NCBI GenBank assembly: GCA_947176995.1
Contig: CAMWSY010000003.1
Coordinates: forward strand, 1-42,879
Direction of reading: 5' to 3'
Source of the DNA: an uncultured Porphyromonadaceae bacterium
Lineage (GTDB): Bacteria > Bacteroidota > Bacteroidia > Bacteroidales > Muribaculaceae
DNA length: 42,879 bases
Part shown: piece by piece, positions 19,841 to 27,861 of the stretch
How the letters are laid out: each line of letters opens with the position of its first letter
Position numbering within the stretch: position 1 is the first letter of the stretch
Position numbers and translations under genes: made by a program
Notes under the pieces: generated by a model
Seen by the model: the letters and a program-made list of their open reading frames with translations, nothing else
Databases searched by the model: none
Told to the model about the DNA's origin: nothing

Positions 19841-19940
19841 CGCCCGTGAAACGGGCGTAACAACTGTCAGCACCGGGTGACCCGTAAGGGGAACCCGGTG
19901 TAAATTTTACATTAAATTAGAGCTGCGGAGCTGCGAAACA
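19841..19940. repeat. Dispersed hairpin-rich repeat, copy 1
   Basis: CGCCCGT-GAA-ACGGGCG hairpin, GTAACAACTGTCAG, CACCGGGT...ACCCGGTG stem, GAGCTGCGGAGCTGCGAAAC. Matches copy 2 at 22509-22605 in the same orientation. Confidence 0.9.
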
Positions 19941-20002
19941 CCTCTGCCTTCTTTGTCAACTAATGACATCATCCCCACATTACATTCTCTAAATTCCCTG
20001 TC

Positions 20003-20926
20003 TTATATCTTTTTGATGAATCTACGGCATATTTTCTCATGCCTTACTATCATGTATATCATGATGAAATTAAACACCGTCAGTTCGGCAGCAAAGTAAA
20101 GCCACGGCATCTTCACTACAAGCGCGATAAAAAGAGTGATGGCGCGCCAGTTGAAAGTGAGGATGTTGGTGTATTTCATCAGCGGTTTCGATGCAGCTCT
20201 GAATTCCTCTCTGAACCAGTCAGGTATATTGCCATCGGGCCATTTTTGTCTGATTTCCCGACGAAGTTTCTGCATCTCGGGGCTTGTAGCCTCCTGTTGG
20301 AGAGTATAACCTATGTAAAAAATTAAAGTCAGTTTTTTAAGCCATTTCCGTTTCGGGGTTTCTGCAAGCTGTTTCTTCAGATTATAGGAATTATCGAGTT
20401 CGCTTCCCGATCTTCCGTTGACAAAAAACAGATGAAATTGTCGGTAAATGTCAGCCATGGCAGCCTGTTTGCCATGACATAATCCGGCTAATACAGCCAT
20501 GACCCATATTACCCACGGATATTCACTGAAAAACACCGATGTACGTGGTTCTCTAAGGCATATTGCTATGTAGATTGCGGCAAACCACAGATCCCCGGCC
20601 ATACCGTCGAGTATTCGGCCGATGCGCGAGTACTGTTTGGTCATGCGGGCAAGCTGACCGTCGGCACTGTCAAATGAATTGGCCCAGATAAGCAGAAGCA
20701 TTCCGAGCATATTGGTCCATAAATCATTGTAGTACATCATCACCCCGGCCGCCACACCTATGAAGATCGAGGCGATAGTGATGGCATTTGGGTGTATACC
20801 GAGCTTCTTTGCGATTATTGCCCATACATATCCTATCGGACGATAAAAGCACAAATCTATCGTTTCTTCTGTATCAGAGCTTTTTAGAGTGCTTTTATAA
20901 TTTTCTTTAAGTTCTTTGATATTCAT
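20003..20926 (-). CDS. CDP-alcohol phosphatidyltransferase family membrane protein
   Basis: DSADGQLARMTKQYSRIGRILDGMAGD matches D-x2-DG-x2-AR-x8-G-x3-D with a shifted final Asp; multiple TM segments. Confidence 0.88.
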   Translation of the reverse strand: MNIKELKENYKSTLKSSDTEETIDLCFYRPIGYVWAIIAKKLGIHPNAITIASIFIGVAAGVMMYYNDLWTNMLGMLLLIWANSFDSADGQLARMTKQYSRIGRILDGMAGDLWFAAIYIAICLREPRTSVFFSEYPWVIWVMAVLAGLCHGKQAAMADIYRQFHLFFVNGRSGSELDNSYNLKKQLAETPKRKWLKKLTLIFYIGYTLQQEATSPEMQKLRREIRQKWPDGNIPDWFREEFRAASKPLMKYTNILTFNWRAITLFIALVVKMPWLYFAAELTVFNFIMIYMIVRHEKICRRFIKKI

Positions 20927-20934
20927 GTAGTGGA

Positions 20935-21471
20935 TTACATTTTATTGGTGAAATGCCCGTGCATCACAAAATTTGTCATCGAGTGGGCTATTCGGTCAAA
21001 CCGCGTGCGGCGGTACACGAAGTAACGCTGCAAAGTAAAATTAAAACCGAGCGAGACTATGATTGCCACAAGCAGACGCGCTGCCGTGAAATATCCGTCA
21101 GGTTTGAAACCTATCGTTTCGAGAAGATGCCAGCGGCACAGAAGCCAGTACATCCCTTGCGTTCCACCGGCGTTAAGCAGCAGACTCCCCACCCATACCA
21201 TTGCGAATTTAGCTGCAAGAGCCTTCCACGGGCAGTCATCTACCCTGAAAGTGAAGCGGTAATTGAGCATGAAATTCACTATGCCGCCAGCTATTGCACC
21301 TATCGCAGCCGAGATAAGCGGAGTAAGAAAAAGCCACTTGAACATTACGAAACTCACCACAAAGTCCACCAGTCCCGATGTTTGTGATGAGACCCCCGAC
21401 CTGAGCAGGGTACTCACAAAATCGTTGCTGTAGACCAGATGGCGGCCCAGATGTTTTATTCTTCTGCGCAT
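20935..21471 (-). CDS. GtrA-like four-TM membrane protein
   Basis: ~178 aa; SGVSSQTSGLVDFVVSFVMFKWLFLTPLISAAIGAIAGGIVNFMLNYRFTF, C-terminal NFTLQRYFVYR. Confidence 0.85.
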   Translation of the reverse strand: MRRRIKHLGRHLVYSNDFVSTLLRSGVSSQTSGLVDFVVSFVMFKWLFLTPLISAAIGAIAGGIVNFMLNYRFTFRVDDCPWKALAAKFAMVWVGSLLLNAGGTQGMYWLLCRWHLLETIGFKPDGYFTAARLLVAIIVSLGFNFTLQRYFVYRRTRFDRIAHSMTNFVMHGHFTNKM

Positions 21472-21514
21472 TGAAGTGATTGATTTACTCCTTGTTTTTT
21501 AATATCACTTCATT

Positions 21515-22387
21515 TTATCGCCTCTGCTTGATTTGTCGCAACACGTAGCGGGCTATGGCTGAGCTTGCCTCTTTGCGGCACGGTGCGAAACTGGGCCAGT
21601 CGTTCACATCTATGATCATCAGTTCACCGTTGGGCAGAAGCATACAGTCGCCGCCATACACATCTATTTCAAGAGCTTCAGCAGCCTTTTCACAGATCTC
21701 TTTCAACTTGTTCTCGTCAAAGTCAGCTTTCGACTCATCATCGGCATCAGGGCCATAGTGACGTGAATCCATTGGGAGAAACCAGTTGAAAAATCCCGTT
21801 CCCCTTATCCCGTAGAACCTTATCAGATCACCTATGACATGTTCGGTTATAAGCGCGCGCCTTATACCGCGCAGAAAATACTCATGCAGCACTTCTTGGG
21901 CTTCTTCAGCATGACGTACAAATGTCACGTCCTCCTTGTGCATCGAGTGAAAATCGGCCTGCTTTATCCAGCATTTTCCTATATTCAGTTCTTTCAACCG
22001 TTTAAGAGCCGATTTGTCAGTGTCTACTGTAAAATTCACTGGATATGGTATTGAGTTTCCCATGAGAATGCGGCTCATGCGCTCGCGCCGGCAATTCTCT
22101 ATGCCATACCCTGAATTTACAACATACATCCCCTCCTTTTCAAGTTGTTCGAGACGTTCGACACATTTCGGTGAACGGCACATTGCCAGCACGCAATCCA
22201 TCTCTTTTAATTCAGCGATGGCATTTTCATCCATTCCGCCGAATTGCTCCTCGCTGTATAGCCTGACCTCACAGCCGCGTTTACGCAACTGATCGCCTAC
22301 GGCATTCATTATAGCCGCATCATTGCCTATGTGGTTAGGGGAATAGTCTCTTGCGCGCAGTATTCCCGCAATTCTTGCTGTTGACAA
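21515..22387 (-). CDS. ATP-grasp fold protein (RimK/glutathione-synthetase-like ligase); apparent TTG start
   Basis: GKCWIKQADFHSMHKEDVTFV..., LITEHVIGDLIRFYGI..., YGGDCMLLPNGELMIIDVNDWPSFAP (ATP-grasp metal-binding end). An in-frame stop lies just upstream of TTG with no ATG between. Confidence 0.75.
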   Translation of the reverse strand: MSTARIAGILRARDYSPNHIGNDAAIMNAVGDQLRKRGCEVRLYSEEQFGGMDENAIAELKEMDCVLAMCRSPKCVERLEQLEKEGMYVVNSGYGIENCRRERMSRILMGNSIPYPVNFTVDTDKSALKRLKELNIGKCWIKQADFHSMHKEDVTFVRHAEEAQEVLHEYFLRGIRRALITEHVIGDLIRFYGIRGTGFFNWFLPMDSRHYGPDADDESKADFDENKLKEICEKAAEALEIDVYGGDCMLLPNGELMIIDVNDWPSFAPCRKEASSAIARYVLRQIKQRR

Positions 22388-22481
22388 AACGTGATAGTGA
22401 GGTGATAAAATTTATATTAGTTCTGCAAAGATAATCAAGTTATTTTAATTCTGAGGGTATGTCATGAATGCTTTTTCAAGA

Positions 22482-22508
22482 CTCCGATATCTCCGAGTTC
22501 TCCCACCA
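22482..22508. repeat. 9-nt periodic array C (CTCCGATAT CTCCGAGTT CTCCCACCA)
   Basis: Three in-register 9-mers; CTCCCACCA is identical to unit 2 of array B. Confidence 0.75.
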
Positions 22509-22605
22509 AGCCCGTGAAACGGGCGTAACAACTGTCAGCACCGGGTGAGCATAGCGAACCCGGTGAAAAGTGCATAGATACCCTTGAGCTGCGGAGCTGC
22601 GAAAC
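22509..22605. repeat. Dispersed hairpin-rich repeat, copy 2
   Basis: GCCCGT-GAA-ACGGGC, GTAACAACTGTCAG, CACCGGGT...ACCCGGTG, GAGCTGCGGAGCTGCGAAAC; shared order with copy 1. Confidence 0.9.
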
Positions 22606-22614
22606 ATCCATAGA

Positions 22615-22661
22615 GTAGGAACGCACGATCCGTGCGTCCTCTTGATTATCAGCGTGCAACG
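22615..22661. repeat. GGACGCACG palindromic dispersed repeat, copy 1
   Basis: GTAGGAACGCACG-ATC-CGTGCGTCCTCTTGATTATCAGCGTGCAAC; its 3' flank matches the copy at 37685-37730. Confidence 0.8.
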
Positions 22662-22673
22662 CCCGTAGTTATA

Positions 22674-24488
22674 TCACGACAGGCGCAGATCAAGTTCCTT
22701 AACAAAATCAGCCATTTGCGGATTCTTTTCAAGAAGATGCTGATATACTTCCCGGTCAGTCCATGTGCGTGGATTCCCTTCACCTGCATTTACCTCCACA
22801 TTGAGTGTCACGAAATCATTGTTGAGATTTTTATGCAGATAGGGGAGAAGACGCGATTTTTCCTCCTCCATCATCACCCTTTGCAGTTCATTTTCCACAA
22901 CGATGGTCAGGGTAGTGGTGTCGTCACCGATTTTCGGCATTGAGGCGCGCATTGTATTCACAAGGCGCTTTTCCGAGGGGCGTGCGTCCATGTAATCTTG
23001 CCACACCTCATGTAGTCGTTCGGTAGTGAACCGTGCGCTGTTGGTTTTGTTTCCTCCGCTCTGTGATTGTACCCTCTCGGGTGTCTTGTCATTGTTGATG
23101 TCGTTGATGTTGCGTAGCGACAGACCGCTGCTGCGCATCCCCCCCGTGCTCTTTATCTGCACGGTCGGTTGCGGGCGGCTTTGCCGTTGGGCAGACGGGG
23201 GAGTAGCCGTGGTAGACGGAGTCTGGGTTGTGACCGTGCGCTGTGTCTGTGGTTGCGGTGTAGCAACCGGTGTCGGTTTTGGTGTAACCGGAGTAGCCTG
23301 TGGAGCGGTGTTTGCAACGGTTGTTGTCGCTCTCACTGGTGCGAGACTGTCAAGATGCCCCTCCTCCTTCTCGCTAAAGGCGGGGGAGGGGCTTAGTAGT
23401 TGGCACAGTTTGATGAGCAGCAGCTCCGCAAGAAATGACTTGTTGGTGGCCTCGCGGTAATGCAGGTCGGCATCGTTGCAGAGACTCATGGCTTTATAGA
23501 AGAAATCGGCAGGAAATTTTGAGGCGGCTTCCGCCATAAGTTTCTTCTCCTCTTCGGGTGCATCCACAAGCTGAAGTGTGCGGGCATCGCGGGCAGCCAT
23601 CATGTCGCGTAGCCACGATGCAAGGCCGTTGATGAAAAAGTGGGTGTCAAATCCCTTGTCCCTTATCTCCTTGAACACAAGCAGAGCAGCCCCCGGGTCA
23701 GCTGTGGCAAACGCATCGCACAACCGTTTGAAATAACTTCCGTCGAGCACGTTAAGGCTCTCTATGGCAGCTTCGTATGTGATGTGACCCCGCGTCGAGG
23801 CAGCCACTTGGTCAAATATCGAGAGAGCGTCACGCATCGCGCCGTCGGCTTTCGATGCGATCACCCCGAGAGCCGACCTTTCCGCCTCTATTCCCTCCTG
23901 CCGGGCCACATCGGCAAGATGATCCGTTATGTCATCCGGAGTGATGCGGGCGAAATCATATATCTGACACCTTGACAGTATCGTCGGGATGATTTTGTGC
24001 TTTTCCGTCGTGGCAAGAATGAAAATAGCGTATGATGGCGGTTCCTCAAGTGTTTTCAGAAACGCATTGAAAGCGCTCGACGACAGCATGTGCACCTCGT
24101 CGATGATGAAAACCCTGTATTTTCCTGTAGTGGGGGGGATCAGCACCTGATCCACGAGATTGCGTATATCGTCTACGCCGTTGTTAGATGCGGCATCCAG
24201 TTCCACTATATTGAGCGACCGCCCCTCATTGAAAGCGCGGCACGAGTCGCATTCGTTGCACGGATTGCCGTCGGCTGTCGGATTGGTGCAGTTTATGGTT
24301 TTTGCAAAGATTCTCGCGCACGACGTCTTCCCCACGCCTCGCGATCCGCAGAAAAGATAAGCGTGAGCCAGCCGGTTGGTTGCTATCGCGTTTCGCAGAG
24401 TCATCGTCAGAGCCTTCTGGCCGATCACTGCGTTGAACGTCGACGGACGGTATTTTCGTGCCGAAACTATATACTGATTATTTTCCAT
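22674..24488 (-). CDS. dnaX: DNA polymerase III subunits gamma/tau
   Basis: YIVSARKYRPSTFNAVIGQ, AYLFCGSRGVGKTSCARIFAKTINC, IIDEVHMLSSSAFNAFLKTLEEPP. Start trimmed to MENNQYIV. Confidence 0.97.
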   Translation of the reverse strand: MENNQYIVSARKYRPSTFNAVIGQKALTMTLRNAIATNRLAHAYLFCGSRGVGKTSCARIFAKTINCTNPTADGNPCNECDSCRAFNEGRSLNIVELDAASNNGVDDIRNLVDQVLIPPTTGKYRVFIIDEVHMLSSSAFNAFLKTLEEPPSYAIFILATTEKHKIIPTILSRCQIYDFARITPDDITDHLADVARQEGIEAERSALGVIASKADGAMRDALSIFDQVAASTRGHITYEAAIESLNVLDGSYFKRLCDAFATADPGAALLVFKEIRDKGFDTHFFINGLASWLRDMMAARDARTLQLVDAPEEEKKLMAEAASKFPADFFYKAMSLCNDADLHYREATNKSFLAELLLIKLCQLLSPSPAFSEKEEGHLDSLAPVRATTTVANTAPQATPVTPKPTPVATPQPQTQRTVTTQTPSTTATPPSAQRQSRPQPTVQIKSTGGMRSSGLSLRNINDINNDKTPERVQSQSGGNKTNSARFTTERLHEVWQDYMDARPSEKRLVNTMRASMPKIGDDTTTLTIVVENELQRVMMEEEKSRLLPYLHKNLNNDFVTLNVEVNAGEGNPRTWTDREVYQHLLEKNPQMADFVKELDLRLS

Positions 24489-24492
24489 CACC

Positions 24493-24500
24493 CAAATGTA
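24493..24500 (-). promoter_or_regulatory. -7 box (TACATTTG) ending 4 nt before the dnaX ATG
   Basis: + strand CAAATGTA; matches TAnnTTTG. No -33 TTTG at 19-nt spacing. Confidence 0.45.
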
Positions 24501-24537
24501 GTCAAATAAAGACAATTATTTGAACCAAAACCACCCT

Positions 24538-24571
24538 AAATTTATGAAGTATGGATTATTTTCATAAATTT
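24538..24571. promoter_or_regulatory. Perfect 11-bp inverted repeat, operator candidate
   Basis: AAATTTATGAA (24538-24548), 12 nt, TTCATAAATTT (24561-24571); overlaps the TAAATTTG -7 box at 24565-24572. Confidence 0.6.
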
Positions 24572-24578
24572 GCATTCT

Positions 24579-25361
24579 ATGGATGAGAAAGCAGACAATA
24601 CCATATTCAATGATCCTACCGGAAAGTGGACCGAGATAGAGCATCTTCCCGAGTGGGATGAGAAATTTTATCATGTCTACACGGCCAAAAAATTTGGAAA
24701 GTGGGTCATGATGAAAACACTGCGCCCGGAGTTGCGCGACGACCCCGATATGCAGGCCATGATTGAAAAAGAGTTTGAGGTGCGTTATAATTTGGCGAGC
24801 CCCAACATTATCATGATTAATGATTTCGATGATGTGCCTGGAGTCGGACGCGCCATTATCACCGATGATGTCTACGGTGATTCACTGGCTAAACTCATAG
24901 ACAAAGGCGAGGTTGACGAGTCGATACTCATTAAGGTAAACACCTGTCTGGTCGACGCGCTCGACTACATTCAGCAGAACCACATCGTCCATCATCAGCT
25001 CACCCCCGAGCGCATCATCTTCACCGAGAATATCCGTAACCTCAAGGTGATTGATGTTGGGTTCGATCAGCTTGACCATCTTTCACGTCAGGACACACGC
25101 AGTGATATCGTGGCGTTTGGAAAAATACTTCAGACGACACTTGATGCCTGCCCCCCCGAAGTGGCGCAGAGACATTCCCGCTGCCGCAAAGTGGCGCAGA
25201 ACGCCATTGCCGGGCACTACTCCGACGTGCAGGAACTCAAGATGGCCCTCAATGACCGCAAGGCTTCACGCCTCGGTGTGTTGATTGCGATATTTCTTGT
25301 CATTATGATTGTTGTGTTGGCATGGCTCACATCGGTTGTCCACCATGCACAAACCCTGTAA
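24579..25361 (+). CDS. Membrane-anchored protein kinase-like protein, predicted pseudokinase
   Basis: VMMKTLR (VAIK-like), HIVHHQLTPERIIF (HRDLKPENI position, Asp absent), LKVIDVGFDQ (DFG position), C-terminal TM LGVLIAIFLVIMIVVLAWL. Confidence 0.8.
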   Translation: MDEKADNTIFNDPTGKWTEIEHLPEWDEKFYHVYTAKKFGKWVMMKTLRPELRDDPDMQAMIEKEFEVRYNLASPNIIMINDFDDVPGVGRAIITDDVYGDSLAKLIDKGEVDESILIKVNTCLVDALDYIQQNHIVHHQLTPERIIFTENIRNLKVIDVGFDQLDHLSRQDTRSDIVAFGKILQTTLDACPPEVAQRHSRCRKVAQNAIAGHYSDVQELKMALNDRKASRLGVLIAIFLVIMIVVLAWLTSVVHHAQTL

Positions 25362-25373
25362 TTATGCTTAATT

Positions 25374-26543
25374 ATGTCGATTGAAGTGCATCCCGTAGCT
25401 CCTGTGAAAGAGCAGCTTGCCAAATTCGTCGAGTTTGGCATACGTCACTACGACGGCAACGACGCATTTGTGCCGCCGCTTGTATCCGATGATATAAAGA
25501 CACTGCGCCCCGACAAGAACCCTGCTTTCGACTATTGCGAGGCCCAGTCATTCATGGCCTATCGCCGCGGTGTGCCGGTCGGGCGCATCACAGGCATAAT
25601 AAACCACAAGGCCAATGAGAAATTTGGCGAGAAAGTCATGCGTTGGGGCTTCGTCGAGTTCATCGATGACGACAAGGTTGTCGATGCGCTGTTCAAGGCC
25701 GTCAGCCGTTGGGGAGCCAAAAAAGGGATGACTGAGATGATAGGCCCCATGGGATTCACCGATCTCGACCATGAGGGTATGCTCGTCGACGGGTTCGAGT
25801 ATCTCGGCACGATGGCCACGATCTACAACTATCCCTACTATCCGCAGCAGATGGAGCGCCTTGGGATGAAAAAAGAAGTTGACTGGATCGAGTACCGCAT
25901 TGATATACCCGACGGAGTGCCTGAAAAGATGCAGCGCATCGCCGACATTGTTAAGAAAAAATATAACCTCCGCACAGTCCCCTACACATCGCGTAAAAAG
26001 CTCAAACAGGACTACGGACAGGAGCTCTTCCGTCTAATCAACGAAGCCTACGACGGTCTCTACGGCTACACCGCGCTCACCCCGAAGCAGATTGATTATT
26101 ACATCGACGAATACCTGTCGATGTTGCGTCTCGACCATGTGGTTGTCATTGTCGATGAGTACGACCGTCTGGTTGGCGTAGGCATAACAATGCCTTCACT
26201 CTCGAGGGCATTGCAGAAAAGCAAGGGAAAACTTTTCCCCTTCGGATGGTATCCACTCTTGCAGGCTATCAAAGGCAAGACCGACCGTGTCGATCTCCTG
26301 CTTGTAGCCGTGAAGCCCGAGTATCAGAACAAAGGCGTCAACTCCCTCCTTTTTGCCGAACTGATACCCGTCTACAAGAAATGCGGCTACCGCTACGCCG
26401 AGACAAACCTCGAACTTGAGAATAACCAGAGCGTGCAGAAACAGTGGGAATACTTCGACCGCATCCAGCATCGCCGCCGTCGTGTCTACCGTATGCCCAT
26501 ACCTCCTGTAGCAGCTTCTCCCGATAAAAAAGCACAGTCATAA
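25374..26543 (+). CDS. GNAT-like N-acetyltransferase family protein
   Basis: DLLLVAVKPEYQNKGVNSLLFAELIPVYKKCGYRYAETNLELENNQSVQKQWEYF resembles GNAT motifs A/B; GRITGIINHKANEKF in the N-terminal half. Confidence 0.75.
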   Translation: MSIEVHPVAPVKEQLAKFVEFGIRHYDGNDAFVPPLVSDDIKTLRPDKNPAFDYCEAQSFMAYRRGVPVGRITGIINHKANEKFGEKVMRWGFVEFIDDDKVVDALFKAVSRWGAKKGMTEMIGPMGFTDLDHEGMLVDGFEYLGTMATIYNYPYYPQQMERLGMKKEVDWIEYRIDIPDGVPEKMQRIADIVKKKYNLRTVPYTSRKKLKQDYGQELFRLINEAYDGLYGYTALTPKQIDYYIDEYLSMLRLDHVVVIVDEYDRLVGVGITMPSLSRALQKSKGKLFPFGWYPLLQAIKGKTDRVDLLLVAVKPEYQNKGVNSLLFAELIPVYKKCGYRYAETNLELENNQSVQKQWEYFDRIQHRRRRVYRMPIPPVAASPDKKAQS

Positions 26544-26561
26544 ATTCTGATTGAAAGAAAA

Positions 26562-27272
26562 ATGAGAACATCATATAAGAGAGTCCTTCTCAAACTCAGC
26601 GGTGAGTCGCTCGCCGCCGGAAGCGGTCACGGCATCGACACAACCCGCCTCAACCAGTATGCCGCACAGATCAAGGAAGCCGTTGAAAGCGGTGTGGAAG
26701 TTTCCATCGTCATCGGCGGTGGCAACATCTTCCGCGGGCTCAAGGGTGCTTCGCAGGGCTTCGATCGTGTCAAAGGCGACCAGATGGGTATGCTTGCCAC
26801 TGTCATCAACTCGCTTGCGCTTAGTTCCGCTCTGGAGGCGATCGGTCAGAAAGCCACCGTATTCACTGCCATCAATATGTTCCCGATAGGCGAGCATTAC
26901 AGCAAGTGGAAAGCCATCGACGCCATGAAAGCCGGTCGTGTCGCCATCCTGTCGGGAGGCACAGGCAACCCGTTCTTCACCACCGACACCGGTGCGGCGC
27001 TCCGTGGAGTCGAGATCGAGGCCGATGTGATGCTCAAGGGAACACGTGTCGACGGTGTCTATACCGCCGATCCCGAGAAAGATCCCACAGCCGTGAAATT
27101 CGATGAGATTACCTACGACGAGGTCTACAACCGCAACCTTAAAGTGATGGATCTCACTGCCACCGCGCTCTGCAAGGAAAACCGCCTTCCCATCATTGTC
27201 TTTGACATGGACACACCCGGAAACCTTGCCAAAGTTCTTGCCGGAGAGAAAACCGGTACACTTGTCTATTGA
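26562..27272 (+). CDS. pyrH: UMP kinase
   Basis: [65 protein letters not shown]. Confidence 0.97.
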   Translation: MRTSYKRVLLKLSGESLAAGSGHGIDTTRLNQYAAQIKEAVESGVEVSIVIGGGNIFRGLKGASQGFDRVKGDQMGMLATVINSLALSSALEAIGQKATVFTAINMFPIGEHYSKWKAIDAMKAGRVAILSGGTGNPFFTTDTGAALRGVEIEADVMLKGTRVDGVYTADPEKDPTAVKFDEITYDEVYNRNLKVMDLTATALCKENRLPIIVFDMDTPGNLAKVLAGEKTGTLVY

Positions 27273-27297
27273 TTATAAACTCAAACACGCATATACA

Positions 27298-27855
27298 ATG
27301 GATCCTAAGACCTACCTCAGCGACGCTGAAGAGAAGATGGAACTCGCAGTCGAGTATCTTGACGAGTCACTCGCACATATACGTGCCGGAAAGGCAAATC
27401 CCAAAATTCTCGACGGTATCCGTGTCGACTACTACGGCAGCGCGTGCCCCATTTCCAATGTGGCAAACATCAGCGTGCCCGATGCCCGCACAATCACCAT
27501 CACACCGTGGGAGAAATCCATGTTCCGCGAGATAGAGAAAGCAATCATCAATTCTGAGCTCGGCATCACACCTGAGAACAACGGTGAGGTGATCCGCATC
27601 TCCATCCCGCCACTCACCGAGGAGCGTCGCCGCCAGCTTGTGAAGCAGTCAAAAGCCGAGGCTGAGCAGGCCAAGGTGTCAATCCGCAACGCTCGCCGCG
27701 AGGGCATCGACGGTCTCAAGAAAGCCGTGAAGCAGGGTATGCCCGAGGATGTGGAGAAAGACGCTGAAAACGATATGCAGAAACTCCACGACCGCTTCAT
27801 GAAGCGCATCGACGAGCTTTTTGCTGCCAAGGAAAAAGAAATTCTCACCGTCTGA
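27298..27855 (+). CDS. frr: Ribosome recycling factor
   Basis: [50 protein letters not shown]; start trimmed to MDPKTY. Confidence 0.97.
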   Translation: MDPKTYLSDAEEKMELAVEYLDESLAHIRAGKANPKILDGIRVDYYGSACPISNVANISVPDARTITITPWEKSMFREIEKAIINSELGITPENNGEVIRISIPPLTEERRRQLVKQSKAEAEQAKVSIRNARREGIDGLKKAVKQGMPEDVEKDAENDMQKLHDRFMKRIDELFAAKEKEILTV

Positions 27856-27861
27856 TTTTTG

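Noticed and set aside
22674-24488. Programmed frameshift in dnaX
   Set aside because: No A AAA AAG-type slippery site recognised; the single frame already encodes a full-length tau-like protein.
25150-25157. C7 homopolymer in the pseudokinase gene, possible phase-variable tract (also a G7 in dnaX near 24131)
   Set aside because: Seven is short for bacterial phase variation and both frames are intact; no supporting evidence without reads.
25159-25200. In-frame direct repeat AAGTGGCGCAGA, 30 nt apart in the pseudokinase gene
   Set aside because: Only two short copies encoding VAQ; could be chance. No structural role evident.
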